A stretch of DNA of 64,000 nucleotides, from the NCBI GenBank assembly GCA_023105745.1, contig JALGQZ010000007.1, positions 52,371,569 through 52,435,568 on the forward strand, in the 5' to 3' direction. This DNA is from Austropuccinia psidii. Its lineage: Eukaryota; Basidiomycota; Pucciniomycetes; Pucciniales; Sphaerophragmiaceae. The position numbers and the translations under genes are program-made. Each line of letters begins with the position of its first letter. Positions within the stretch are counted from its first letter, which is position 1. Positions 34,349 to 45,992 of the stretch are shown here, in pieces. The notes under the pieces were generated by a model. That model saw only the letters and a program-made list of their open reading frames with translations. It had not been told where the DNA came from and did no database searches.

Positions 34349-35440
34349 TTGTATGTCCTGGATTTACAACTGGGTTTCCTCTTGGTCCTCCACCAGGAGT
34401 TATTCTGTTGTTTCTTGGTAATCATCAGAGATTTCCCTTATGGCATAATCAATATAGTAAGATACGGAATCTTCTGCTTGGAATCATTCCTCTGGGACTT
34501 GTTCAATGGCATATCTGCTACTTTTTGCTGAGGGTTCTCCTTGGCTTGAAAACTTTAAGGGTGTTTCCTTTATATAAGAGATGTTGGATTATATCTGTCC
34601 TCTTCCTTACGTCTTGCAAGGTGTTGGCAATGTCATCTAGATTGCAGCCTTGTTGCACCAACATTTTACTGCAGTTTCTGTTTCTCCTAGAAAATTTGTG
34701 AGGAGTTTATGATTCCTCATCTGAGTGCTCATTTGAGAATGAATGGGTTCAAGTATTTTTGAATGTTTAAGACACCACTCATCATAAGGATCCTTTTCCG
34801 GTGAGTATTTTTCATTATCAAATGAAATTGTCCTTTTACATATTCAATTACCATTACTGTACTTTTGGATTATTTGACTCTTCCACCAGGGCAACTTCCT
34901 TCTGAAATGAATTTCTGTCATTCCAGTATATGATATACTAGCAGTTTCTTTGAATGCAGTGTTGAGCCTAGCTGTTATCAGGTATTCTGTTATACTTGTT
35001 GCATAAATGAAGATTCTATTCATAGAATAAATTGTATTTATAATATTCCCCTACACCAGAGAAAATTGGGAAACTTATGGCTTCTGGAGGTGGCTTCAGT
35101 TCCTTCATCTCTGAATAAGTCATGTTATCTCCATATTGATATTTGTATTGCTATCTTTGCTTATTTTTCATTGAAGCGTCTGTTTTGATGTCCTCCTGGT
35201 TGTATGGAGTATTTATGTTACCATAAAAATACCCCTATTTTTGTGGGGTTATGGCTTTGCAGACATTGAAAAGATTTTTCAATTCTTGTTCCAGATATTC
35301 CATTTATTTTTATATATCTTTCACAGGGGTTCTTGGGAATAACAAGAGTGGCCTGGAGCTTGGAAATAAAGAACTTGCTTTTAGGGCTTCAAAATAAAGA
35401 AGAAATAGCTGAAGAATATATTTCTTCAAAAAAGATAAGA
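34349..35440 (-). pseudogene. Element E' gag capsid remnant
   Basis: On the minus strand: PIFSGVGEY near 35050-35080 (compare [10 protein letters not shown] in element 1), then ITARLNTAFKETASISY near 34935-34985, LPWWKSQIIQKYSNG near 34855-34900 (compare [13 protein letters not shown]), then CNLDDIANTLQDVRKRTDI near 34590-34650 (compare [17 protein letters not shown]). The order matches element 1 Gag. Frames change and stops occur. It is cut at 34348 by the LTR of element D. Confidence 0.65.
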
Positions 35441-35499
35441 GAAAGTACAAATATTTAAAATAGAATAAGAAATAAGCCAACAAAATGAATTTTTAATTC

Positions 35500-36885
35500 A
35501 ATTTTTCAAAGCTCCATGAGGAAAAATTGAATTTGTAAATGATATGATAACCAATATCCACTGACAGGCAAATAAGATGCAAATAAATTACTTATGAGTA
35601 TCCGTATTTACTTCGTAAAATGAAAATAAAATAAGAATTAAAATAATTCCAATAGTTTAACTCACTGGAGAAAGTCCCCAGGGGTCAAAATAGTGGCCAC
35701 TATATGTGAAAAGTCAAAAGACTGATCCTGGAGGATTGAGAACCCAACTGTATAATTGGTATACAGGTGTGCTGACTGTTTTGGAAAAATACAGCTTTGC
35801 AATCTTGAGAAATGAGACTGTGTGTATTGGATTGCCAGTTTATCAATAAAATTACCCAAAGAGATCAATTCCATACAGATTTCTTGACCACAGCCTGTAT
35901 GAATTATTTTAATTGTCCAAGGAGTTCTGGAGATCTTGATGCCTTGAAAACTAATTTGAGAATAAAAGAACTTTAAATTTCCCTTGTCAAATGCTTGGCT
36001 AGTACTCCCTTGAAGGAATACTTCTGGAATGGAAATGGCACTACCTGAAGAGTCAGCCAAATGGTTTCCTTGAATGGTCTCCTCAATGTTGCCAAGGAAA
36101 TGCAAGCTTGAATCATTAGAAGCCTTCTTACAAAATGGATTGGAGGACTGGTGACTTGACTTAAAATAAAATACTTGATAATTGAGATGTTCACCATTCA
36201 ACTTCTGAGGAAAAATGGTGCATAATGATATATCATACACTATATGCCCCATACAAGGTTCCTGAAGGTCAGGGACCAAGGTTCCAGAAGGATTTGACTT
36301 TTCTTGAGGGAAACCCCCTGGGATGCAAGGATGGGGGCCTCTGGTGAATTCCAGAGGCCATCACTTGAGTCTTAGGGGGTCATGGTCATAATTTGCAATG
36401 GCCCCCTTTGGCCTCATTCATTTTAGGCCAAATGGGGCCTAGAGGAGCCTACAAATCATAGAGGCTGTAGGGGTCGCAAATGGCCCAAGACCCCAATTCA
36501 GGGGGATGTGCGAGAAATTCTAATGATGGCTGATTGAGAAATAGTCCCCTGTATGTCTGAGAGGACTCCCCAGGCCAAATCTTCGTGGGAGGGTCTGGGT
36601 AAAGGATTATGAAAATGGCCTCAAAGGCCATAGGAGTAAGGATATAGCCTATGGGCCATAACTGAAGGCTGAGGCCAGGATTGGCCAGAAATGTTGGTGT
36701 TACCCAGAGAAAAGTAACCACGACAAGGGCCTAAGCATCCATAAAATTGACAATATGCCCAGTTGGCCATAAAATGGATAATATGGCAAATTGGCCATAA
36801 AGTTGATAATATGGCAAATTTTCCATAAATTTGTTAAGGCAAGTAATTTCCATAAACCACCAATTGGGGGGTGTTTACAATGGGT
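35500..36885. repeat. Dispersed repeat family A, copy 3
   Basis: Same orientation as copy 1. The GGCC-rich half (36290-36870) ends in CCAATTGGGGGG. The other half (35662-36280) matches copy 2 in inverse. A 205-codon frame is open on the minus strand (36279-35662), but the corresponding bases in the other copies are not open in the same frame, so coding is doubtful. It interrupts the gag of E'. Confidence 0.55.
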
Positions 36886-36889
36886 TTGA

Positions 36890-38508
36890 AAATATCACAT
36901 GAGCCTTTTGGAGTGCATTTGTTTCTCCAAGGCTTGGTTTAGTATTTTTTTCTCCTCTGAAGATTCACTAAATTTAGCATAGTCCTCTTTGAGGTAATGT
37001 ATTGCTTTGGTTTTTAACATATTTGCATCCTGTGACCTTGATAAAAAATTCTTGATTTTTTCAAACTATTTTTGTGTTTGATCTGCAAATTGAGAAATTT
37101 TTGACAAAAATTCATTTCTGTTCAAGCTACACGCAGGTGTGTCAAGATATCTTCATTCTGAGGAGTAATATCATTTTTAATTTTGGTGCTACTGATTCTG
37201 TCAGGGGTATTTACAGCTATTTCAAGCTCTTTTGTACTGCAATTAAGTCCAAATGCTTCTGAAGCATTTTATCTGACTCTTCCTTCTTCTGTTTGAAAGA
37301 AGTCTTGTTCTTGCCTTTCAATTTTGGTGCTCTCCAGGAACCTACCTGCGATTGTGAAGAATTTTGACTCTTGGTCAATGAGTGGTGTGAAGCCACTGGG
37401 GAATCTGGTTTGTTTACCTCCTGTGAACAAGAAGAAATATGAGTATGATCTTTCTGGATCAACTGTTTTTCTATGGCTTGTATGGTGGCTTGATTCTCCC
37501 TTATTCTGTATTTCCTTTTCTCCAGGAGTTTGAACTGTCTGTTGGAATTCAAACATTTGTTATTTACACAAGGCGTCTAAAAGGTATCACTTTTAGAAAT
37601 GACCTCTAGCAGTTGGCCCCAAGAACTTCCCAGTGTGATGCTAGGTTGAACCTATTGTGTTCAATTCTCCATTTCAAAAGGTCTTTGGGGAGTTGGTGGA
37701 GCTTAACATTTTGATCCATATACTTCCAGTCTCCTGGCTTGATGTTGCTGTTAAATTGGAAGGTTAATTGCAGTGCGTGGATGATTCCTCTAAGTGTTCT
37801 TCAATCCACCATGGTGTCAGAACCTTGATCTTCTGTTTTTTAACAGTCCTGGATTGTTTCTTTGGACACCAAGGATTCTCAGGCTTACAGGGGACATGAT
37901 ATCAGTATTTGTTAGAATCCAAAAGAATTCTGTTCTTAGGGTATTTAACTTTGACTGTGCTTTGTACAAATTTGTGTTTGGAGGCTTTGGGAAACTTGCC
38001 TTGAGCGTTTACAGATGGTGGAATAATGGTTAAAAGTCCTGACTTGTCCTCTGGCTTGTTCCTTTGGACACCAAGGATCCTCAGGTGTACAGGGGACATT
38101 ATAACAGTGTTTTTGAGAAGTCAAAAAACTTCTGTTCTTAGGGTATTTACCTTTTACTTTTCTTTGTACAAATTTGTGTTCAACTGCTTTGGGAAATTTG
38201 CCTTTAAATTTTACAGATGGGTTAATAATGGTTATCTTCCCTTCAAAAGTTAACAAGGTTTGTTTGCCATGTATGAAGGAAGAGGTTTGTGGTTTGCTAC
38301 TCCTCTGAGTGGGAATTGATTTCCACTTCTTGTTGGATATGAGGCTTTCACTGTTCCTCTTCCCTTTTACCTTCTGCACATCTGTGTCTGAAGGTGCCAC
38401 TGGTGTATCACCCTGTGACCAGGTTTCTAGTGGTATGAAAGTTTCTTCCACTGAAACAAATAATGAGGGATTATGATAATTTAGGACTCTAATTCGTATT
38501 CTGCCCAA
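36890..38508 (-). pseudogene. Element E' gag N-terminal region
   Basis: Open blocks 38508-37945 and 37552-37217 on the minus strand are hydrophilic and rich in Lys, Ser and Gln. The second reads IQAIEKQLIQKDHTHIS, then PDSPVASHHSLTKSQNSSQS, then KGKNKTSF and KMLQKHLDL. This matches the N-terminal Gag linker I remember from rust Gypsy elements. The first block contains a repeated unit. It lies between the primer site of E' (39054-39072) and the capsid remnant at 34.3-35.4 kb, with a family A copy between. Confidence 0.55.
37830..38245. repeat. Two-copy ~202-bp tandem repeat in E' gag region
   Basis: TTTGGACACCAAGGAT at 37861 recurs at 38063. GGGTATTTA, GTACAAATTTGTGTT and GGGAAA-TTGCCTT follow at the same spacing in both units. 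The units differ at perhaps one base in five. Confidence 0.8.
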
Positions 38509-39053
38509 AGGTCATGTCCTCTGATACAATATATGGGTATATTGTACCTTTGTAGTATGATGTATTATTGAATTTATCCATTCTCTGTCAAAAATACTGT
38601 TTTTTGGATTTATCTTTTACCACTGTATCCCAAATATCTCACAGATTATCTTGGAATTGAGAGGATTATTACGACAGGTGGTTATGCAATGGATGATTGA
38701 AATTATCAATAAGCCAGAAAACGCCTCTGAGACTGTTATTTACAGTCCAAAGATATTCTTTTATGTAAAAAAATCATTTTATGAAGTTCTGAGTTCTTTT
38801 ATGTCAGAAACAGGCCCAACTTAATTAGTGTCAATTGAATGATAATTATGCCACATCAATAAATTAAAGAAATAAAAATACAGTGGTATAAGACTCTATA
38901 CCGCTGGAAAAACAATAATATACAATATCTTATAGATTATTATTTTATTGAGGATATTTTTTTGTGCTAAAAAGGTAATTTCAATAAGAATTAACGATAA
39001 AATAAAGATGATTACTGAAATTTATGCCAAAATTGAAGTTTTTATCCAAAAAA

Positions 39054-39072
39054 CATGGCTTGGTCCCCAAAA
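39054..39072 (-). other. Primer-binding site of element E'
   Basis: On the minus strand TTTTGGGGACCAAGCCATG follows the LTR end TGACA. It is a variant of the primer site in elements 1-3. Confidence 0.7.
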
Positions 39073-40458
39073 TGTCAGGGGCACCTTTGATTAGGTGGGT
39101 ATAAGGGTATTTGAAGATTTAACCGTGACTTAGTCTCAGAAAGTAGGGAAGATGATTTTTCAAGATATTCAGGGCTTTTCTATAGAGGAATGGTACTGTC
39201 GAGTGCTACTGAAAGGCTTGGGTGGAGTAATTATTGATTTTTTAAGCATAATAACGAATAAAATACTTAAGGCTAAAGTATACCTCCTTATACACACTAA
39301 TAATATGTAAGAATGCAAGATCAGGATGGGTATTCCTCTTTTGAGAAGAAGAAGGTCCTATTTTATCCTGAAGTTGGGTGGAAAGGACCATAAATCCTTA
39401 CCACATAGAAGGAGTGAAGATTTTTTCACTCTAGAAGGTGGAGTTGTGGTTTCTAAAGTCATTTATAGCCTTTAAGGGGCTCAGATGAGGCTTCAAAACA
39501 ACATCTGGGCAATTTCCCCTCATACAGGCTGAAGTTCTTCATCTGGGCGCCTCACAGCCCTCCTCTGGTGTGTATGACCCATAGAATGATGTAGAGATCT
39601 TGTATGCGGACCCCATACAGGTCAAACTATGAGATATTGAAGGAAAAGTAATCTCCTTTTTAGAAGTAAAGCCTAATATTCAAGAATATGGGATAGTATC
39701 CCACAGGATTGGGTTTTTGGCAGTACTGTAGGATTTTGACCTTAAAACTGCCATACCCTTATCAGTTTTGAAGATAGAGAGCTCAAAGTAGGTTCCTTTC
39801 TTAGCAATGGATGATTTCTACACAATGGTACCTCATTGGGTATGGGTAGCATTAAATATGAAAGCTTTATACCACCTTTAAACTTGATTGTTTACATATG
39901 GATTTTTCTTAAATCCTGTATTGAGTTATTTTTCTTGATAAGTTTTGATACAGGTGAGATGCAGTGGTAAAGATGATACAATCAGAAAGTCTTCATTATT
40001 CATTTGTTAAAAAACCATATCAAGTATCTCACAATAAAATTGTAGAAGATAGATGAGAGGTGAATATTTCATTTCTACTGATTTGGCCTCTATTTGACCA
40101 TAGCTTTTGCAATTTTGTGCTATATCAATTTGGTTAATACCTTTAGATATCCTTATTGAAATATCCATTTTGAATACCCATATTTTGAGGTTATTTCTCC
40201 TTTCCTGGATTCTGGATGAGAGGTAAAATTTAAATTGAATGTTCAGTTGCTAATTTGAGCTGAAATAAATTTTTTTATTACTTGTACTATGCTCATGTGA
40301 GAGGTATTTTTGAGAAGGGTTGGCTTTACTCCTTGGTTTGAGTGCCATTGTGAGTAATTTTACCTCAAAGCAGGATTTACTGAGCTTTACTCTACCATTG
40401 GTTTTATGGTATTTTGGTTATCATGCTTGTGCTCTCGTTTTTGGGTCACTGTCCGACT
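39073..40458 (-). repeat. 5' LTR of element E' (LTR family C, copy 3)
   Basis: On the plus strand it starts TGTCAGGGGCACC beside the primer site and runs to about TCACTGTCCGAC. Its middle (39300-40270) matches 58290-59240, and its right end (40325-40458) matches 61395-61475, which adjoins a polypurine tract. The right edge is good to a few bases only. Confidence 0.65.
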
Positions 40459-40602
40459 CATGCTGAGAGCTTATTGAGTCTTCAAGATTCCTTAAAATCT
40501 CAAGGGAAATTTGAGTTAATTTTTTACATAATACTGTTGGTCCATCATTCTTCATTGTGGTATTTCTTACCTTTTCTAAAAGGTTCAAGTCCACTTTGGT
40601 AC

Positions 40603-40702
40603 AATAATAATAATAATAATAATAATAATAGATAGCTATAGTTTGTATAAAATGATATATAAATAAACATAAAATAAATAAAGAAATAATAATAATAATA
40701 AA
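40603..40702. repeat. AAT microsatellite, two runs
   Basis: About nine AAT units at 40603-40630 and a shorter run at 40684-40702. Confidence 0.95.
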
Positions 40703-40707
40703 TTGTC

Positions 40708-41350
40708 ACATTGATTCCAGGAACCATCAACAAGCATTTGAGCTCTCCACTCAGGGTCATGTTTGAACAGGCAATCCCCCACTACCACCATTAGAAGACC
40801 CTAGATCTTTTGATGGCACAATAATCACAACCAAGCAACAAAGTCTACAAGATCAAGGTTGAATTTCTTTGATACGTTTCTGTTATTATATGTCACAGTT
40901 ACACAATCTGTGACAGTACCCCTGGGGCATGAAGCATTGCATACCAAAGTGCACTAGCACAGATGGTCAACCCTGTCCCTTCATCAGGGGCATCAGCTAC
41001 ACAAAACGCTGGTATGAGGAGCCATACAGGTTATGGGTAATCACTCCCAAGACCTTTAAGCAAACAGGTTTGAAACCCTCAAATTTCACAATGTGTTCAT
41101 CCCTCACAATTGTGAAATACATCAATGACAGTAAGCCTTGACCTTCTGTAACATTGATTCAAGAAACCATCAACAAGCACTTGAGCTCTCCCCTCAGTGT
41201 CATGTTAGAACAGGTGGTTGCCCACCACCACCATTGCTAGACCCTAGGTTGCTTGATGGCACAAATATCACAACCAAGTAGAAAATGCTACAAGATCAAG
41301 GTTGAATTTCTTGATCTTTTTCTGATATTATAGGTCACAGTTCCACCATG
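40708..41350. repeat. Pair of ~200-bp direct repeats around a ~250-bp centre
   Basis: 40708-40900 and 41148-41342 share TTGATTC, GAAACCATCAACAAGCA, TTGAGCTCTCC, GATGGCACAA, ATCACAACCAAG and AAGATCAAGGTTGAATTTCTT. Both end in GTCACAGTT followed by a small hairpin (40891-40898 / 40908-40915 are TGTCACAG / CTGTGACA). The shape resembles a miniature LTR element, but no primer site or purine tract is evident. Confidence 0.7.
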
Positions 41351-42980
41351 TGTGACATAAATAAGTAACAAAGCAAAACAAAAAATAAAAAACCATAAAA
41401 TTACTGATTTTGAAATATTATACCTAAGCTTGCAAGGGTGAAATGATTTCACCATACAAATCTAAATATGATGAAACCTAGGGTTATATATTCAATCAAA
41501 TCCATAGGACCAAAATTGAGTAAGATATCATTTCCTTAGAAATCATATATAGATACCCTCAGAAAGATACTCACTACACTCACCATAAGAATATGCTTAT
41601 AATATGCATACTAGAATAAAATATTTACTGAATTTGAAAGAAAATTTACAGAATAAGTTGATACCAATCTATAGGTTTACAGTAGTACTTACCCCTTATT
41701 CATATTTCCATAATTACCATAAATCTGAAGGGACTATGCACTTATATACACCCAACCTTCTGAATAGGCAAATACATATCTTCACATAAAATACCATAGT
41801 CATTACATAATTAAATAGGTTACCCATAGTGCATATCCAGCTTTTCCAAGAACTTTCCAAAACCACAAATAAGCCTAAATTCACCAACTCAGCATCTGAT
41901 TTGTAAGAATTGAAAGGATAAATCTTATTGGTCAGAAAAATTAATTGAAGTCATGGCACAATCTGATTGGTCATAACACCAAAAACATCTCAGCAGCTAA
42001 AATTACTCCTTGGTTTGGGAATTCTCTATGGAGACCCCAAAAGGTATAAATAAAGGTCCTTTCACTGACATTTCCCCCCCCATGCTTCTGAATCAGACAA
42101 TCATCTTGGGGATCAATCCATCCCTTCTCTAGTAGGATAATCTAGTATTATATTGAAAAGCTCCGTAGCTAGGCTAATTATCTTGTTTTATTATTTCTTA
42201 TTAAAAACATTAAAAATATTTATAATATTAATGAAATATTTCAACATTATTAGAGAGTCTTACCATTATAATAGTAGTGATGAATTAACTTTTGAATTTA
42301 TTATCATTAGTGATCTTATCACATTTATCATTAACCCTTATTTATAGAAGTGATATCATCTTACCCTTATACCCCATACCATAACCCTTATAGATATATG
42401 GGATCATATTTATATTAATCCTAATAGTAATATATTACTACTATATTATTTATATCTTACCCTTATAGTAACCAGAACCACCCTTAGAAATCTATCTTAC
42501 CCCTAATGTATTATGTTTGTATCTATAGTATTATTAAATCACATTTAAAAGTCTCAATTACCTATCAATAATATTATTAATATTGATAGTGATATTCAAA
42601 ATAATTATTTAAATATATCAAGAATTTAAAGAAGGAATCCTAGAAGAATTAATTGAAAAGAACTATATAATCAATAACAAGACGCTAAGAAAACGTAAAT
42701 TATTACACAGATATTGACTATTACCATTATTATCATAGTGATCTTTTATTGAAAGACTGATAGAGACTTCTGAAGAAAATTCCATAACTGAAAAGCCAAA
42801 AAATCAAAGAATTAATTTGTGATCTTATTAAAAGGGTATATTTTGCAGCATATTAAGAGGGCAGCTAATACACCTTAGCACCAATGGTCATTCGCTTGTT
42901 TTGTAATTCAAAAAAGTCTCACCAATTATTTCCCCCTCAAGTTTCTACCCATTATTTATTCCTTAGTTTTCCCCTATTGA
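41351..42980. other. AT-rich stretch without genes
   Basis: No coding signal seen. 42240-42740 is dense in words such as TTACCCTTATA, TACCATTAT and AATATTATTAA, a low-complexity patch. Confidence 0.4.
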
Positions 42981-42985
42981 AAAGT
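42981..42985. repeat. Target-site duplication of element 2, left (AAAGT)
   Basis: Matches 53885-53889 exactly. Confidence 0.9.
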
Positions 42986-44802
42986 TGTGAGCCTTAGAGG
43001 TAATTTCACAAATACAAAATTAACATATAGATATGAATAAAATAAATTTATTTATATTATTAAAATGAAAATTAAAATATAAATATAAAAGCATATTCAC
43101 AATTAAAAATTTAATTACAATTTAAAAATAAAATTACATTAAAATTTTGAAATTGTAAAATTACATTTATACTGGAAAAATTTAGAGTAAAAATGAATTT
43201 TTAATAAAATTGTAAAAAACTAAATAAATTTGGAAAAAAATTAAATAAAAATTATTATAACTTTTTATCCAATAAAGAAACATATAAAAATTATTTCACC
43301 ATTTGATTCCTCATAAAAGATTAGGTGGTGTCAGCTCTGAGTGAAATTTTTGTAACTCAACTCTAAATAACCTTAAATTAAGTTCTTAGTATTTTCAATA
43401 CAGAAGTTGAAGATCCTCAAAACTCTAATTTAATTCACACCACATGTGGTGTTAACCATCAACTTTTGTGTTAAAACTGAGGTGTTGTGTTTAGTTTAAA
43501 AGTTATGAGGAATTGAAGTATTTTCAATTGAATTCAATTGAAATGTCAAAATGTGCGTGTGTATTACATAAGTGAACTTTGATTTACATATGAGGTGTCA
43601 ATTATTACTGTATTTTACTGTACAATTCAATTGAATTACATATGTAAATTATAAGTATAATACATGATGAGGAATTAAAGGAAAAAATAAATTGGAAAGA
43701 TTAAAATTGGGGGGGGGAAAGGAACTCTAGCTCTAAGGGGGAGCCAGACCTCCAAAATCCTTGCTGACAGGCATGGGATGTCAAAATTTATGCAAAAGTT
43801 CATCACTTTTGGCCTGGAATTGAGCTAGAGGGTCTGTGGACTCAATTGATGATGAGGTTTTGATACAAACTGGGGTAGTTTTAGCTGTTGCCAAGAGGGT
43901 AAAACTACCCTTAAGATAAAACAATCATAGTAGAAACAGGTTTAACTGGTTTCTACGCCTCTTACACACATTCTGACGTGTTTTGAAGGCTCTATACCAG
44001 GTATTGCTATAGTAATGGCTGATTTAAGGGTCTAAAATGGCTAAAAATGGCTTAAACCAGCCCTTTTTTGGTCCAAACCAGGGTTCAATGATGCCATAAT
44101 TGGATTTTCTGTTGTCAGACTGCTTTTCACGACTGACAAGAGTAAATTATACGTTTGGAGTAAGAAAATTGATGGCTATAAAAGAATGTCTTATTTGCCC
44201 CACTTTTCTCTTCATGTTAGAATCTTTTCCTTTTATTAATTAGTTTAAACACTGTTAACCCAATCAATAAAAGATTCCAACCACCATTTTTAAATAATTA
44301 TAATCCTTTTAACCACGTGAAAAAATCATTATAATCATTGTTTGTAACTCTTATAATCATTTCTACCCCTGAACCACCCCAAAAGTGAATTAAAGCATCT
44401 TTCATCGCTGTAAACTTTGTCACTTTGTTTCCAAATTCACTATGGTCACTTTTGGGCATTTTTTCTCTTTAATATTATTTTTAAAGACTTTGTTCTTTAA
44501 TTAATTTCTTGCAGTTCTTTGCTCAATTAATTCCAATTGAAATTGCTCTTGAAGAAATTTCTTTTGTAGCCTTAACATATCTCTTGTAGAGTATTTTTTG
44601 GATAAATTTTTATTGTTGGTAAAACAATAAATTTTTATAATATTATTGTTTTATACTAAGAAAGTCATGAACAATAAAACTGGCGGGTTTTCTCTTAAAA
44701 ATAATTTTTCTTACTATTTTTAATTGATTTTTACCTTATACAAATTTTGAGGACTGGAAAAGTACTTGATTTTTAATCAAAGTTTCATATCCACACCTTA
44801 CA
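42986..44802 (+). repeat. 5' LTR of element 2
   Basis: TGTGAGCCTTAGAGG ... CACACCTTACA, 1817 bp. A run of nine Gs followed by AAAGG lies in its middle (43709-43722). Confidence 0.95.
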
Positions 44803-44820
44803 TTTGGGGGCCCAGCCATG
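44803..44820 (+). other. Primer-binding site of element 2
   Basis: TTTGGGGGCCCAGCCATG directly after the LTR. The TGG core would pair with a tRNA CCA end; I could not name the tRNA. Confidence 0.75.
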
Positions 44821-45026
44821 ATATTTTACCTGTGACATTTTTTTTTACTCTTTTTAAATCTTTTTTTCTTATATTGAAAAATTTAAAAACATATAAAAAA
44901 TTACTTATAATCAAAAAATCCATAAAAAATATTTTTTTTTTCATATTTCAAGTGAGGCTTATATTTTCATTTCTTTTTGAAAATATTATTTTTTTACTTA
45001 ATTAATTGGTTTTTCATTAATTTTAG

Positions 45027-45992
45027 TGTCTGACAATGTGGTAAGACAAGAAAACATTGAAACAGCCTCAACAGTAACCAGCATTATTCCTGCCAGTACT
45101 GTTAATTCTGATCATAATAGTACTATTATTGTGAGTCAGAATATTCAACCAGAGCCAATTTCTTCTGAATTAGTCAACTTAGAAATAATTAATACTCTTC
45201 AGAAAGCCAAAGATCTGGCCAATAGTAAGTTTTTTGACGTAAAATTACTATTTTAAGCCTTTTTAACCATAATTATGCCTTCAACCAGGTCAGGAGCCAG
45301 CTATAACCCCTCAAGCAGCTCCCAGAAAGGAAATAGACGTGATTATGGCAGAGGCCAATCAGGTACAGAAGAAAAAGGGTTAGTTGATGACTTCCAAACA
45401 CCTAAAATGGGTCATTCTGAAGCTGATAATACCATTTTACCTTCAAAAAGAGCTGACACCACCACAACAAGCCTCTGTGGACATATGCAAAGCCAGCCAT
45501 AGTGCATACAACAATGCACTTCAGTTCAAGGAGTACCAGATCCTTGCAGACCTGTGGAAGAATTGCTTGAATTCTTACCTGACTGTGAGAAAATTCCTGG
45601 GCCATCCCAATACTTGCAAATTGCTCAATGGATGGCATCCATTGATGGAGAAGAAATACATGATGCTTTTGACACTAGAATGGAGGAAAAACAACCCTCC
45701 ACCACCCAAAACAGTGCAAATAACAGCCCCAGTGGCCAGCAGCAGCAATTCCAACGTGAAAAAGCAGCCAAAAACTCCAGACAAGGGCAAAGGGAAGGCA
45801 CCAGCCCCAAATCCTTACCGGCAGGGCTACAGAATCCCAAAGATTCAACAGGATGCCATGGAAAATGTATTTCAGATGTCCAGAACCATGATGGAATTAC
45901 AAAAGAAGGAGGAAGCCAGATTAAAATATCAAAAATTATTTCTGATACTTTTGAATGTATTCCAGAGTTGTATAAAGCTATTTCTGACGTAA
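45027..45992 (+). CDS. Element 2 frame-B protein, three proposed exons overlapping gag
   Basis: Proposed exons 45027-45224, 45289-45378 and 45451-45992. Intron 1 (45225-45288, 64 nt) is GTAAGT...CAACCAG with TTTTTAACC before the acceptor; intron 2 (45379-45450, 72 nt) is GTTAGT...AAAAAG. Both junctions are phase 1 and give one continuous frame of about 276 residues. Exon 1 reads SDNVVRQENIETAS..., exon 2 IDVIMAEANQVQKKK, exon 3 ELTPPQQASVDI, LWKNCLNSYL, FLGHP, GWHPL, APVASSS, KGKGKAPAP, PYRQGYRIP and VFQMSRTMMEL. Exon 1 is preceded by TTTTAG and has no ATG, so a leader exon may exist. If exon 3 is translated unspliced, ATG at 45384 is possible. Frame well supported, splicing inferred, function unknown. 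Confidence 0.6.

Noticed and set aside
35662..36279. 205-codon minus-strand frame
   Set aside because: The homologous DNA at 66-272 and 2419-2793 is open in different frames, so conservation is at DNA level, not of one protein.
36867..36890. G-run next to TGTTTAC as an LTR start
   Set aside because: Could be a polypurine tract plus LTR, but no partner LTR or target duplication could be found for family A.
40603..40702. Possible coding Asn repeat in AAT run
   Set aside because: Simple microsatellite with no surrounding frame.
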